64,000 nt of DNA. Origin: Lewinella sp. 4G2. GTDB lineage: Bacteria; Bacteroidota; Bacteroidia; Chitinophagales; Saprospiraceae. The stretch covers positions 2,232,001-2,296,000 of the forward strand of contig NZ_LVWJ02000014.1 of NCBI RefSeq assembly GCF_001625015.1, written 5' to 3'. The first letter of the stretch is position 1, and each line of letters starts with the position of its first letter. The translations under genes and the position numbers were made by a program. Shown here one piece after another: positions 17,546-24,791 of this stretch. Under the pieces are notes generated by a model. It searched no databases. It was not told where the DNA came from and saw nothing but the letters and a program-made list of their open reading frames with translations.

Positions 17546-19235
17546 CTTCGCCCAGGATACGCTCCAAAATGCGTAGCGTGCACAAGTAAACCGGCTTCAC
17601 GCCAGATACACCGAGCGGGCCCGAGGCCAACGTATGGCCGGTCTGTAGCGGATTATCCGAAGCGTAATACGCGTAGCGCAACTTAAGATCAGGATTGACG
17701 GACCGGCGAATGTGCGTCGCCGCCTGGATGGCTTTCTGGTAATGTGCGCCCTCCATTTCCAGGCCGGCTGCCCGCCAGGAACTGGTGAGGAAGTAATCCA
17801 GAATGGGTATGTTTTGCAGACTCGTCCCGAGTACCGTCACCATCGGGCCGGTATATACGCCGAGGCCCTGATCCTCAAAATCGGCGGCGCTGAAGTCATT
17901 TTGGAAGGGGTAATTATCCGCCGTTCCTTCAAAGATGTGGGCATCGGGTACCATGATGTCGCCCTTCTTCCCCTCGAGAATACCGGCCTTTCCCATGATA
18001 TTGATGCTCTCTACCGGCATGTCGTATACCCGTCCGGATGCGGGGTCGTGATAAGGGCGGAGGAGTTCGTCCATGCTCTCGTACGCCTGCTCGCCGAAGG
18101 CGTAATCCATTACCAGGATGACCGGCGCCTGGTCCGGCACCCGCGTGGGGCGAAATCCAATTTCGGCGCTGATCACCTTCGGGTCGAAGGCCGCCGTATC
18201 GAGGATCTGTACGCCCAGGTTCGTGCCGCTCGTATCTGCAATCTCCGTCAGCCCATTCTCGAAGGCTAATTTGAATACTTCCGGACGCAAGTGCTTGAAT
18301 TCCGCCTGGCTCATGGACCGGGCGTACTCAAACATTCCCTTCAAGTTTTTAATCTTGCCGGAAAGGGCCGCCGGTGAAAAGAGGGCATTGACGACGCTGT
18401 GCAAATTGGCGCTGATGATGTGCAGGGGCCGCTCGATCAACTTGCGCTCCAGGAGCACTGCCTTGATGTTCTCCGCCCAGAGTTCGCCGTGGTAATGGTG
18501 GCCGGTATTTTCCCGGAGGGTATTGGAAAAGGATATCTCTCGGTCGTCATTCTTCTCCTCTTCGGCCTTTGCCAGTGAGCCCAACCAGTAGGTGATGTGG
18601 AAAAGGCTGTTCACTTTTTCTTCGGCGGCAAACCGCTGGCAACTGCTGACGACTTCGTTATACGTCCGCCCCAATAAAGTGCTGAGGTAGGTATAGGCCG
18701 TCTCCAACTTGAATTCGCGGCCAATCCGTTCATCCTCCACAATTTTGCCGAGTAGGGCCCACTCCCGTTTGGGTCGGCCCTTGCTGTCGAGACTGTTGCG
18801 GTAGATTTTCGTTCCTTCGGCGTACAGGAAAGTGAGATGGGTGAGGATATCGTAAATATCGCTGCGGCCCCGCGTCATTTCGATGTACATTTCATTGTTA
18901 TCGATCCGAAAGGCATTGCGCCGCCGGGCCGGAGCAACGATGGGTTCGAAGTGGCTGTTTTCGTACCCTTCACGGCTGATGAGTTTCAAAAACTGACATT
19001 CCTCAATTCCCTTCGGTAGGCGGGTCATGACGTAGTGCAGACCGTTGAGTTCCACCCGCTCCTCGTCGGCAATCGTCCCGTATATCTCGGGTTGTAGGAC
19101 CATTAGGTTGTCCATCAGCGTCTTTCCACTCATCCCACCCGGCTTGTAACTGCCGCGGATCAGCAGGTGACGCATGGCGATATAAAGCCGCTGTACGGCG
19201 GTGCGAGATTCTTGGGCGCGGGTTCTGGTGGGCAT
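17538..19235 (-). CDS. Conserved Bacteroidota protein (DUF6909-like) with nucleosidase-like C-terminal motif
   Basis: A 565-residue soluble protein starting at ATG 19235, next to a good promoter; an upstream extension in frame is rejected. I associate it with the Bacteroidota family DUF6909 from memory, not from a search. The N-terminal ~190 residues are helical (QRLYIAMRHLLIRGSYKPGG). The C-terminal ~190 include VILVMDYAFGEQAYESMDELL, a TVLGTSLQNIP segment, and GLEMEGAHYQKAI. The last resembles the EMEGAA motif that binds ribose in purine nucleoside phosphorylases and MTA/SAH nucleosidases. Function is unproven; the gene is monocistronic. Confidence 0.65.
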   Translation of the reverse strand: MPTRTRAQESRTAVQRLYIAMRHLLIRGSYKPGGMSGKTLMDNLMVLQPEIYGTIADEERVELNGLHYVMTRLPKGIEECQFLKLISREGYENSHFEPIVAPARRRNAFRIDNNEMYIEMTRGRSDIYDILTHLTFLYAEGTKIYRNSLDSKGRPKREWALLGKIVEDERIGREFKLETAYTYLSTLLGRTYNEVVSSCQRFAAEEKVNSLFHITYWLGSLAKAEEEKNDDREISFSNTLRENTGHHYHGELWAENIKAVLLERKLIERPLHIISANLHSVVNALFSPAALSGKIKNLKGMFEYARSMSQAEFKHLRPEVFKLAFENGLTEIADTSGTNLGVQILDTAAFDPKVISAEIGFRPTRVPDQAPVILVMDYAFGEQAYESMDELLRPYHDPASGRVYDMPVESINIMGKAGILEGKKGDIMVPDAHIFEGTADNYPFQNDFSAADFEDQGLGVYTGPMVTVLGTSLQNIPILDYFLTSSWRAAGLEMEGAHYQKAIQAATHIRRSVNPDLKLRYAYYASDNPLQTGHTLASGPLGVSGVKPVYLCTLRILERILGEAK

Positions 19236-19274
19236 AAAAATTCTTGTTTTCGGAATAAAATCACCTATCTTAGG

Positions 19275-19283
19275 CAAAAGGTA
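19275..19283 (-). promoter_or_regulatory. -7 promoter element of the DUF6909-like gene
   Basis: The minus strand reads TACCTTTTG, about 40 bp before the ATG at 19235. It is close to TAnnTTTG and supports that start. Confidence 0.5.
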
Positions 19284-19399
19284 CCACCCTTCGCAACTAT
19301 TTGTGGCGGGCGGGCTTCCTATCACCGCGTGGCACGGCGAGTAGTTGTGTACACGTGCGTTTAAAGAATTGTTGACCCCACCCAGTATTGAAATATTTA

Positions 19400-19476
19400 G
19401 TAGGCGATTCCTACCGTCTCTCAAGAAAAAGCTTTCGAGTTTTCTGCCCCTCATGCTTCACGGTATGAGGGGTTTT
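19400..19476 (+). ncRNA. Candidate small structured RNA
   Basis: Three hairpins follow one another in under 80 nt. The first is GTAGG/CCTAC (19400-19414). The second is CTC..GAAA/TTTCGAG with an AAGC loop (19420-19439). The third is CCCCTCAT/ATGAGGGG (19447-19472), immediately followed by TTTTCT, an intrinsic-terminator layout. A TTGTTG...TATTTAG pair about 20 bp apart (near 19368 and 19394) could be its promoter. No reading frame fits. No known RNA family was recognised; this is inference from sequence. Confidence 0.4.
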
Positions 19477-19486
19477 CTGTTAAGGA

Positions 19487-19520
19487 AAAGCCCCTCCGTT
19501 CGGTTGAAGGGAGGGGCTTT
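19487..19520 (-). terminator. Terminator of the M16 peptidase operon
   Basis: A perfect 11-bp stem, AAAGCCCCTCC (19487-19497) with GGAGGGGCTTT (19510-19520), lies 35 bp beyond the stop of the M16 gene. On the minus strand it is followed by TTCC. Confidence 0.75.
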
Positions 19521-19555
19521 GCAATCTGGAATCAGATCCTTGTAATCTGTTTGGA

Positions 19556-21631
19556 TTATTTGATCTCAAACAGCGACTGGTCGATGTCGGTATTGACTTT
19601 TGCGTCGGTCACCTTCATTTCGATGGGGAATGGGGCAACGCCGGTCATTTCCATGGAGTAGGGGAACATCACGCCACCTACCTCGCGGTAGTCACTCAGC
19701 TCAAAGGTAGCCGTAACCGGACCTTGGGGCTGTACGTAGCGCACTTGGAGACCACTCTCTACGTCGAAGTAGTGCTGGCTAGTCCCACTCGCCTTTTTAG
19801 CAGAAATGACGATCACGTCTTTACCGTTGATCTTCTCCATGCCGCTCACCTCCAAAATATCAGGGGTATTCAGGAACTCAGCGATGGGGAACAGGGCGGC
19901 CTGCTCAGCCATGGCGTTGGTGATCTCGTCGCTCTCCGGCATCATTTGGCCCTGTTGCATCATCATCGCCTTCCCGTTGTTGTAACGCTGGTCGGCGGCG
20001 ACCTGGCCCATCATTTCGGTCTGGCTGGAGAAGAGTTGCCCACCTTCTTTATACATGGTCTGCTTCATGGTCATACCCTGGATGGTGGCCTCCATGACCA
20101 TTGCGTAGTTATTCACCTTGGCCAGTGCATCCTTGCCACCGATGGCGTCAACGTACTTCATGATGACGTCCTTCGGGGAGACATCGGTCGGCGCAGCCAT
20201 GGCGGCCATGTCTACCATTTTGCCGTTCTCATCGTAGTAGTTCACCTTTCCGCTGGCGGCAAATTTGGCCAGTTTATCGGCAACCGCCTTATCGCCGACC
20301 ACGATGATGTGGACGTTGTTGGGGCGAATTACATCTTCGGCTACTTCCAGTAAATCGTTAGCGCTGGCCTTTTCTACTTTTTGTAAGTAGGTAGGGTAGA
20401 AGTCGCGGTCCAAACCGTAACGTACCGTGTTCAACGCGTAGCTGGCGATGCGTTGGGGGCTTTCCAGTGCGCGGCCGAAGGAGCCGGTCAACTGAGCTTT
20501 GGTGCGGGCCATTTCCTCGGCGGTAACGGGCTCGGAACTGATCTTGCGGAGTTCATTCATAAATTCCATCACGGCGGAATCCGTCACTTCGGAGCGTACG
20601 CTGGAGTTAGCGGAGAAGCTACCCACCAGTTCGTCGTCGTTTACGCTGGAGTAGGCGCCGTAGGTGTAGGCTTTGTCCTCCCGTAGGTTCTGGAACAAAC
20701 GGCCGTTGAAGCCGCTACCCAGGATGCGGTTCACGATGTCGGCACGGATAGCTTCCTTAGTTCCCGGTTCCAGCTCTACCGGAGAGGTAATTACGATGTT
20801 GGACTGTACGGCACCGGCGCGAGGAACGAAGTTTACGGTCGTACCCTCAGGGGCGGCGGGCATGGGGAAGTCCGGCTCGGGAACAACTTTGGATTTCCAA
20901 CTACCAAAATGCTTTTTGGCCATCATCTCCGCTTCGCTGCGGGTGAGGTCACCCACCATTACGAGGTAGCTGCGATTGGGTACGAAGTACGTGTTGTAGT
21001 ATTCCTCGAGGATGGGCAGGTCGATCTTTTCGAGCGACTCTTCCGTCATGAGCTCACCGTAGGGGTGGTTTTCACCGTAGGTCAGTACGCGACGTACGCG
21101 GCTAGCGATGGCATCGGGGTTACCCAGTTGGCTCTTGAGACCGGCGCGGGCGTCATCCTTTACCTTCTCCCATTCTGAAGCCGGGAATTTGGCGTCCAAC
21201 ACAACGTCAGCCATCAGTTTGATGACGTCATTCTTGTACTTGGAGATGGTTGCTGCGTAAGCGCCACTTCCACTAGTGGAGAGGCTGGCACCAATGAAGT
21301 CGACCTTCTCGTCGATCTGTTCCTTGGTCATCGTGGAGGTCGCCCGGCGGAGCATATCGCCCATCATACCGGAGGCACCGGCGTAGTCACCCTCTAAGTG
21401 CGGTGGCACGTCGATGTAGAGCTGGTAGCTCACGCGTGGCAGCTTGTGGTTTTCCACGAGAACGACCTGGAGGCCATTATCCAGTGTGAAATCCTGAAAA
21501 TCGCCGAGTTGTATTTCCGGGGCTTCCCCTGGTTTCGGGGCCATTTTGCGGAAATCTTCCTGCGCGGTCATTTGGGCGCTGACGCAGGTGCACAGTAATA
21601 GGGCAAGAAAGCCATTAAATATATTCTTCAT
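19556..21631 (-). CDS. M16-family peptidase homologue, non-catalytic subunit, with extra C-terminal domain
   Basis: A 691-residue exported protein with a signal peptide ending CTCVSAQ. The two M16 halves are recognisable (FTLDNGLQVVLVENHKLPRVS, and VNRILGSGFNGRLFQNLREDKAYTYGAYS). The zinc motif HxxEH is absent; the equivalent place reads GASGMMGDMLRR. It is therefore probably the structural partner of the catalytic M16 subunit upstream, as in other two-subunit M16B peptidases. Residues ~490-691 form an added domain (AIGGKDALAKVNNYAMVMEA, HYFDVESGLQVRY) that looks like a lipoprotein-carrier (LolA-like) beta fold. It is the second gene of a two-gene operon. Confidence 0.88.
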   Translation of the reverse strand: MKNIFNGFLALLLCTCVSAQMTAQEDFRKMAPKPGEAPEIQLGDFQDFTLDNGLQVVLVENHKLPRVSYQLYIDVPPHLEGDYAGASGMMGDMLRRATSTMTKEQIDEKVDFIGASLSTSGSGAYAATISKYKNDVIKLMADVVLDAKFPASEWEKVKDDARAGLKSQLGNPDAIASRVRRVLTYGENHPYGELMTEESLEKIDLPILEEYYNTYFVPNRSYLVMVGDLTRSEAEMMAKKHFGSWKSKVVPEPDFPMPAAPEGTTVNFVPRAGAVQSNIVITSPVELEPGTKEAIRADIVNRILGSGFNGRLFQNLREDKAYTYGAYSSVNDDELVGSFSANSSVRSEVTDSAVMEFMNELRKISSEPVTAEEMARTKAQLTGSFGRALESPQRIASYALNTVRYGLDRDFYPTYLQKVEKASANDLLEVAEDVIRPNNVHIIVVGDKAVADKLAKFAASGKVNYYDENGKMVDMAAMAAPTDVSPKDVIMKYVDAIGGKDALAKVNNYAMVMEATIQGMTMKQTMYKEGGQLFSSQTEMMGQVAADQRYNNGKAMMMQQGQMMPESDEITNAMAEQAALFPIAEFLNTPDILEVSGMEKINGKDVIVISAKKASGTSQHYFDVESGLQVRYVQPQGPVTATFELSDYREVGGVMFPYSMEMTGVAPFPIEMKVTDAKVNTDIDQSLFEIK
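21574..21591 (+). repeat. Interspersed motif copy
   Basis: Exact match inside the inactive M16 signal peptide (TCVSAQ on the minus strand). Confidence 0.8.
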
Positions 21632-21676
21632 TTGTTAGTTGTAATCGTTATTGAAAGTGTTTGGAGTAGCGAGTGT

Positions 21677-21744
21677 CGAGTTGCGAGTTTTAAGTATCGA
21701 GTTGCAAGTATCAAGTAGCGAGTACTACTCGCAACTCGCTACTT
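21677..21744. repeat. Palindromic cluster of CGAGTTGC-type short repeats
   Basis: Between the two M16 genes the unit CGAGTTGC(A/G)AGT recurs and is mirrored. CGAGTTGCGAGT (21677-21688) is the exact reverse complement of 21727-21738. AAGTAGCGAGT (21713-21723) is the exact reverse complement of 21734-21744. The transcript would fold strongly within the operon spacer. Confidence 0.75.
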
Positions 21745-21757
21745 ACAACTTGCCTAC

Positions 21758-23089
21758 TTACTTAGACGCTTCTCCCGGCATCCAGTACAGGACGACGCGG
21801 TTATTACTGTTGTAGTACTTCTTCGCTACCCGCTGGATGTCCTCGCGCGTGACGGCGTTAAACCGCTCTGTTTCAGTATTGATCAGGTTGGCGTCACCCT
21901 GGTACATTTCGTAATCAGCAAGGCTCTCGGCGATGCCGGACATGGAGCCGTAACCGCTGATCGCGTCCACTTCTACGTTATTCTTCAGCTTTTGGAACTC
22001 CCGCTCACTGATGAGTTGGTTCTGCAGTTTCGCTACCTCGGTATCGAAGAGCCCCTCGACCATCTTCAGGTCGGTACCCGGCTTGACGATGGCAAAAGCA
22101 ATAGCTAGGCCCGGCGCCTGGGTGAAGCTTGGGAAGGTGCCCGCCTGAACGGCGACCTGCTTCTCGTCCACCAATACTTTATTGAGGCGGGAGCTTTGCC
22201 CGGAGCTCAGTACTTGATTCATAAGGCTGATGGCGTAATAGTCGGGGTGGTTGCGCTCCGGCGTCCGGTAACCCATCACGAGGGCGGGTAGGGGAGCCTT
22301 GGAGTCGTACACCGTATCGCGGACTTCACCGGCTAGTGGCGGCTCCACGATGGTAACACGGGGTGGCTCGGCGCCGCGGGGGATTGTACTGAAGTACTTC
22401 TCTACCAATTTCTTGGTTTCGTTAATGTCAATATCTCCGGCAATGGAGAGGATCGCGTTGTTGGGCACGTAGTAGCGCTCGTAGAAGAGTTTGTAATCCT
22501 TCTCTTCGGCGCTCTCCAGATCCTTCATGTAGCCAATGTTGGGATCTTTGTAGGGATGCTTCGTAAAGCCGTGCTTGAACAGTTCGTAGAGCAGGGAACC
22601 GTAAGGTTGGTTATCCATCCGTTGGCGGCGCTCTTCCTTCACGACGTCGCGCTGCGTATCTACGCCTTCCTGGGTCACCTTAGCGTGAAGGAGACGCTCG
22701 GATTCTAACCATAAGCCCAGTTCCAATTGATTGCTGGGGAGGATCTCATAGTAGTAAGTCCGGTCCTGGCTGGTATTGGCGTTGAGTACACCACCAGCAT
22801 CTTCTACGTATTTAGCGAATTGGCCACGTTCAGTGATGTTTTCCGAACCTTCAAATAGCAGGTGCTCGAAGAAGTGAGCGAATCCCGTCCGGCCTTCGAA
22901 GGAATCTTTACCACCTACTTCGTACATGATGGAGACGGCAACGATGGGGGTTGACCGGTTTTGGTGCAGGATGACCTTCAGGCCATTATCGAGTTCGTAC
23001 TTGGTGAACTCAATGTTCGTCTTTTGGGCATTCATTCCGGTTACCATTAGGCAAGCGAACAATAGTCCACAGCATTTTTGTAAAATCAT
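21758..23089 (-). CDS. M16-family zinc metallopeptidase, catalytic subunit
   Basis: A 443-residue exported peptidase of the insulinase/pitrilysin family. The signal peptide ends MNAQ (about residue 22). The inverted zinc motif HFFEH is at residues 72-76 in GFAHFFEHLLFEGS. A downstream Glu (152 or 153, in VVKEERRQRMDNQPYG) completes the site. The C-terminal half contains VLSSGQSSRLNKVLVDEKQVA, the usual substrate-cradle region. It is the first gene of an operon with the inactive partner, and together they probably form a periplasmic heterodimer degrading peptides. Confidence 0.93.
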   Translation of the reverse strand: MILQKCCGLLFACLMVTGMNAQKTNIEFTKYELDNGLKVILHQNRSTPIVAVSIMYEVGGKDSFEGRTGFAHFFEHLLFEGSENITERGQFAKYVEDAGGVLNANTSQDRTYYYEILPSNQLELGLWLESERLLHAKVTQEGVDTQRDVVKEERRQRMDNQPYGSLLYELFKHGFTKHPYKDPNIGYMKDLESAEEKDYKLFYERYYVPNNAILSIAGDIDINETKKLVEKYFSTIPRGAEPPRVTIVEPPLAGEVRDTVYDSKAPLPALVMGYRTPERNHPDYYAISLMNQVLSSGQSSRLNKVLVDEKQVAVQAGTFPSFTQAPGLAIAFAIVKPGTDLKMVEGLFDTEVAKLQNQLISEREFQKLKNNVEVDAISGYGSMSGIAESLADYEMYQGDANLINTETERFNAVTREDIQRVAKKYYNSNNRVVLYWMPGEASK

Positions 23090-23703
23090 AAGGAGTGGTT
23101 GATTAGTGGTTGAGTCGTTAACGGGTTAATGAGTGTTCCACCTTCCAAGAGGTAGAAGCATGAACAATAGAGCAACGTGTTTTGGGCCTTTGGGTTGGAA
23201 ATACACCCGGTAAACCCTACGTACACGCACAATAAGTCGACCAAAATGCCATTGGCGACCGACCAACAAAGAGAAAACCCTTCCGCCGCAAGGCAAAAGG
23301 GTCTCAAAAAAGGGTTTCGGTGTTTGTTTCATTTCTCTGCTGCGACGTAATCGACGTCAAAACGGGTGCTTATTGCTGGACTTTAAAGAATATCTTTTAC
23401 GGTGCGTTGGCTCAAATCTAGGGTTACCATTTGGACTTTTGCCGCCGCCTGCTCTATAGACGTAGGGGAGGAGCGGCTTCGTTGGTCAACTCTTAAAATG
23501 AGTTAAGAAGATGCACCTAAATTCCATTTTGGTGGCTGGGAATTGCATTAACGATCGAAACGACCAACAGGTGCTTGACATTCATCGCTAAAGAATTTTA
23601 ACGTTTGCCGTCAAAACAGGAGCGCTTCTACCCAAATTGATGGATAGAAGCGCTCGGATGCTTAGCGAATTAAAAAAGCGTTAAGCCATTATTTGGGGAG
23701 GAA
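23090..23703. other. Long gene-free stretch
   Basis: These 614 bp separate the M16 operon from the PAS-AraC gene. Short open frames near 23086-23332 are poor and likely spurious. Features seen are a CAACCACT direct repeat just upstream of the M16 ATG, a GTTGGTC/GACCAAC pair (about 23483 and 23560), a GCACCT/AGGTGC pair, and a terminator at 23620-23655. No confident gene or known RNA. Confidence 0.5.
23620..23655 (-). terminator. Terminator of the PAS-AraC regulator gene
   Basis: A perfect 11-bp stem, GAGCGCTTCTA (23620-23630) with TAGAAGCGCTC (23645-23655), is followed on the minus strand by CTGTTTTGAC. Confidence 0.75.
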
Positions 23704-24483
23704 TTACTCCGTTACCAAACGGCTGGGGCTACCGGTAGCCGCCCGGCGCAATTCCATTTCTTCAGCGTATGCCTTGGGCGTGAGTTCCGTAAAGTCCTTG
23801 AAGACCTTGTAGAAGGTACTCTTGTTTTTAAAGCCGGAACGCTGGGCAATGCCGAAGAACGTCTGGTTGTAGTAGTCTCCCCGATCAATCTGCCGTTTGA
23901 CCTCCTCAATCCGGTAGTTATTGATGAAGCTCAGGAAATTGCAGTCGCCGTAGTGGTTGATCACCTGGCTCAGGTACTTCGTATTGGTATCGAGACGGAT
24001 GGAGAGCTTACGCAGGGTCAGGTTAGCGTCGAGGTACAGCTTTTCCGCCTGAACGATTGATTTGATTCGTTCGAAGAGGCGAACCTCCGTAGCGCCCCGT
24101 AGGCTACTCGTCCGGTAGCGGTGGTCCAGGTTCATTACCGAGATCTCGCTGTCGTTGGGCGTGCGGCCGTGATCTACCTCGAAAGCAAGGAAGTTGACGA
24201 GTTCGTCGTGCTTGTCGAAGATGGGATGAATGACGAGACGGCACAGGTAAGGCTCACCGTTCTTACGGTAATTGGTGATGGTTTCCTTGAAGGATTCCCG
24301 ACTAGCGAGACCTTTGCGGATGCTTTCTACCACGTCCGGTTCCGTGCCGGGGCCCTGAAGTACCTGGCCGGGCTTCATGCCCAGTACCTCGTGCAGTTCG
24401 TAGCCAGTGATGTACTCAAAGTCTTTATTGACCCAGAGTATGGATTGCTTGGCGTCCGTTAAAATTGTAGCAACATAGTTCAT
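23704..24483 (-). CDS. PAS domain and AraC-type HTH transcriptional regulator
   Basis: A 259-residue regulator. Residues ~1-115 are a PAS domain: ILWVNKDFEYITGYE, VLGMKPGQVLQGPGTEPD and TNYRKNGEPYLCRLVIHPIFD. It resembles LOV/PAS_9 sensors, but the flavin-adduct Cys position is replaced (KPGQVLQ for NCRFLQ), so it is not a classical light sensor. Residues ~150-250 carry an AraC HTH (LTLRKLSIRLDTNTKYLSQVIN; FFGIAQRSGFKNKSTFYKVFKDFTELTPKAY). The ATG at 24483 is preferred to a GTG 24 bp upstream. It is divergent from the 711-residue orphan; the ligand is unknown. Confidence 0.88.
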   Translation of the reverse strand: MNYVATILTDAKQSILWVNKDFEYITGYELHEVLGMKPGQVLQGPGTEPDVVESIRKGLASRESFKETITNYRKNGEPYLCRLVIHPIFDKHDELVNFLAFEVDHGRTPNDSEISVMNLDHRYRTSSLRGATEVRLFERIKSIVQAEKLYLDANLTLRKLSIRLDTNTKYLSQVINHYGDCNFLSFINNYRIEEVKRQIDRGDYYNQTFFGIAQRSGFKNKSTFYKVFKDFTELTPKAYAEEMELRRAATGSPSRLVTE

Positions 24484-24556
24484 GATGAGAGGTGGTGTGA
24501 CGTTCACTTACGCTACAAAGCAAAGATCGGTGCGAAAAGAAGAATAGCTAAAGAAT

Positions 24557-24568
24557 GACCACGTGGTC
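24557..24568. promoter_or_regulatory. Candidate operator palindrome
   Basis: GACCACGTGGTC is a perfect 12-bp palindrome centred on CACGTG, 74 bp upstream of the PAS-AraC ATG and beside a -7-like element. Binding by the regulator is untested. Confidence 0.35.
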
Positions 24569-24686
24569 CCTCTAAAGATACGGTTATTTGATCGGGCAAG
24601 TCACTGGGTAGGAGGCTGGGCACTCAGGAAATCGCAAAAGCAAAGAATAAGGAAGCGGATTTAAAGAAAATTTTTAGCCAAAAGAC

Positions 24687-24694
24687 TAGTTTTG
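24687..24694 (+). promoter_or_regulatory. -7 promoter element of the 711-residue orphan gene
   Basis: TAGTTTTG matches TAnnTTTG exactly, 97 bp before the ATG. TTTTTAG at 24670-24676 may contribute to the -33 region. Confidence 0.55.
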
Positions 24695-24791
24695 TCGCAA
24701 CCTAGTATGTAATCAACATTACAAAGGTATGAAAAGTTGAATGCTTCTTTACGCGTTTAGCCACGAATATCTTTCTCCCTAAACCCGATCT

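Larger units (their letters stand above)
19236..19555. other. Gene-free stretch between the DUF6909-like gene and the M16 pair
   Basis: No coding potential is apparent over these 320 bp. The stretch holds the minus-strand promoter at 19275-19283, a candidate small RNA at 19400-19476 on the plus strand, and a separate terminator hairpin at 19487-19520 serving the M16 genes. Confidence 0.6.
24484..24791. other. Divergent control region between PAS-AraC regulator and orphan gene
   Basis: 308 bp with no gene. It contains a perfect 12-bp palindrome GACCACGTGGTC (24557-24568), a minus-strand TATCTTTA element just beyond it, and the plus-strand promoter at 24687-24694. The arrangement suggests an operator for the regulator, but this is inference. 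Confidence 0.5.

Noticed and set aside
21677..21744. CRISPR array
   Set aside because: The short repeated units are adjacent or mirrored with no spacers, and there are no cas genes.
23086..23332. Two overlapping minus-strand open frames upstream of the M16 operon
   Set aside because: Low-quality composition, no family features and no start-site support; likely chance in a promoter region.
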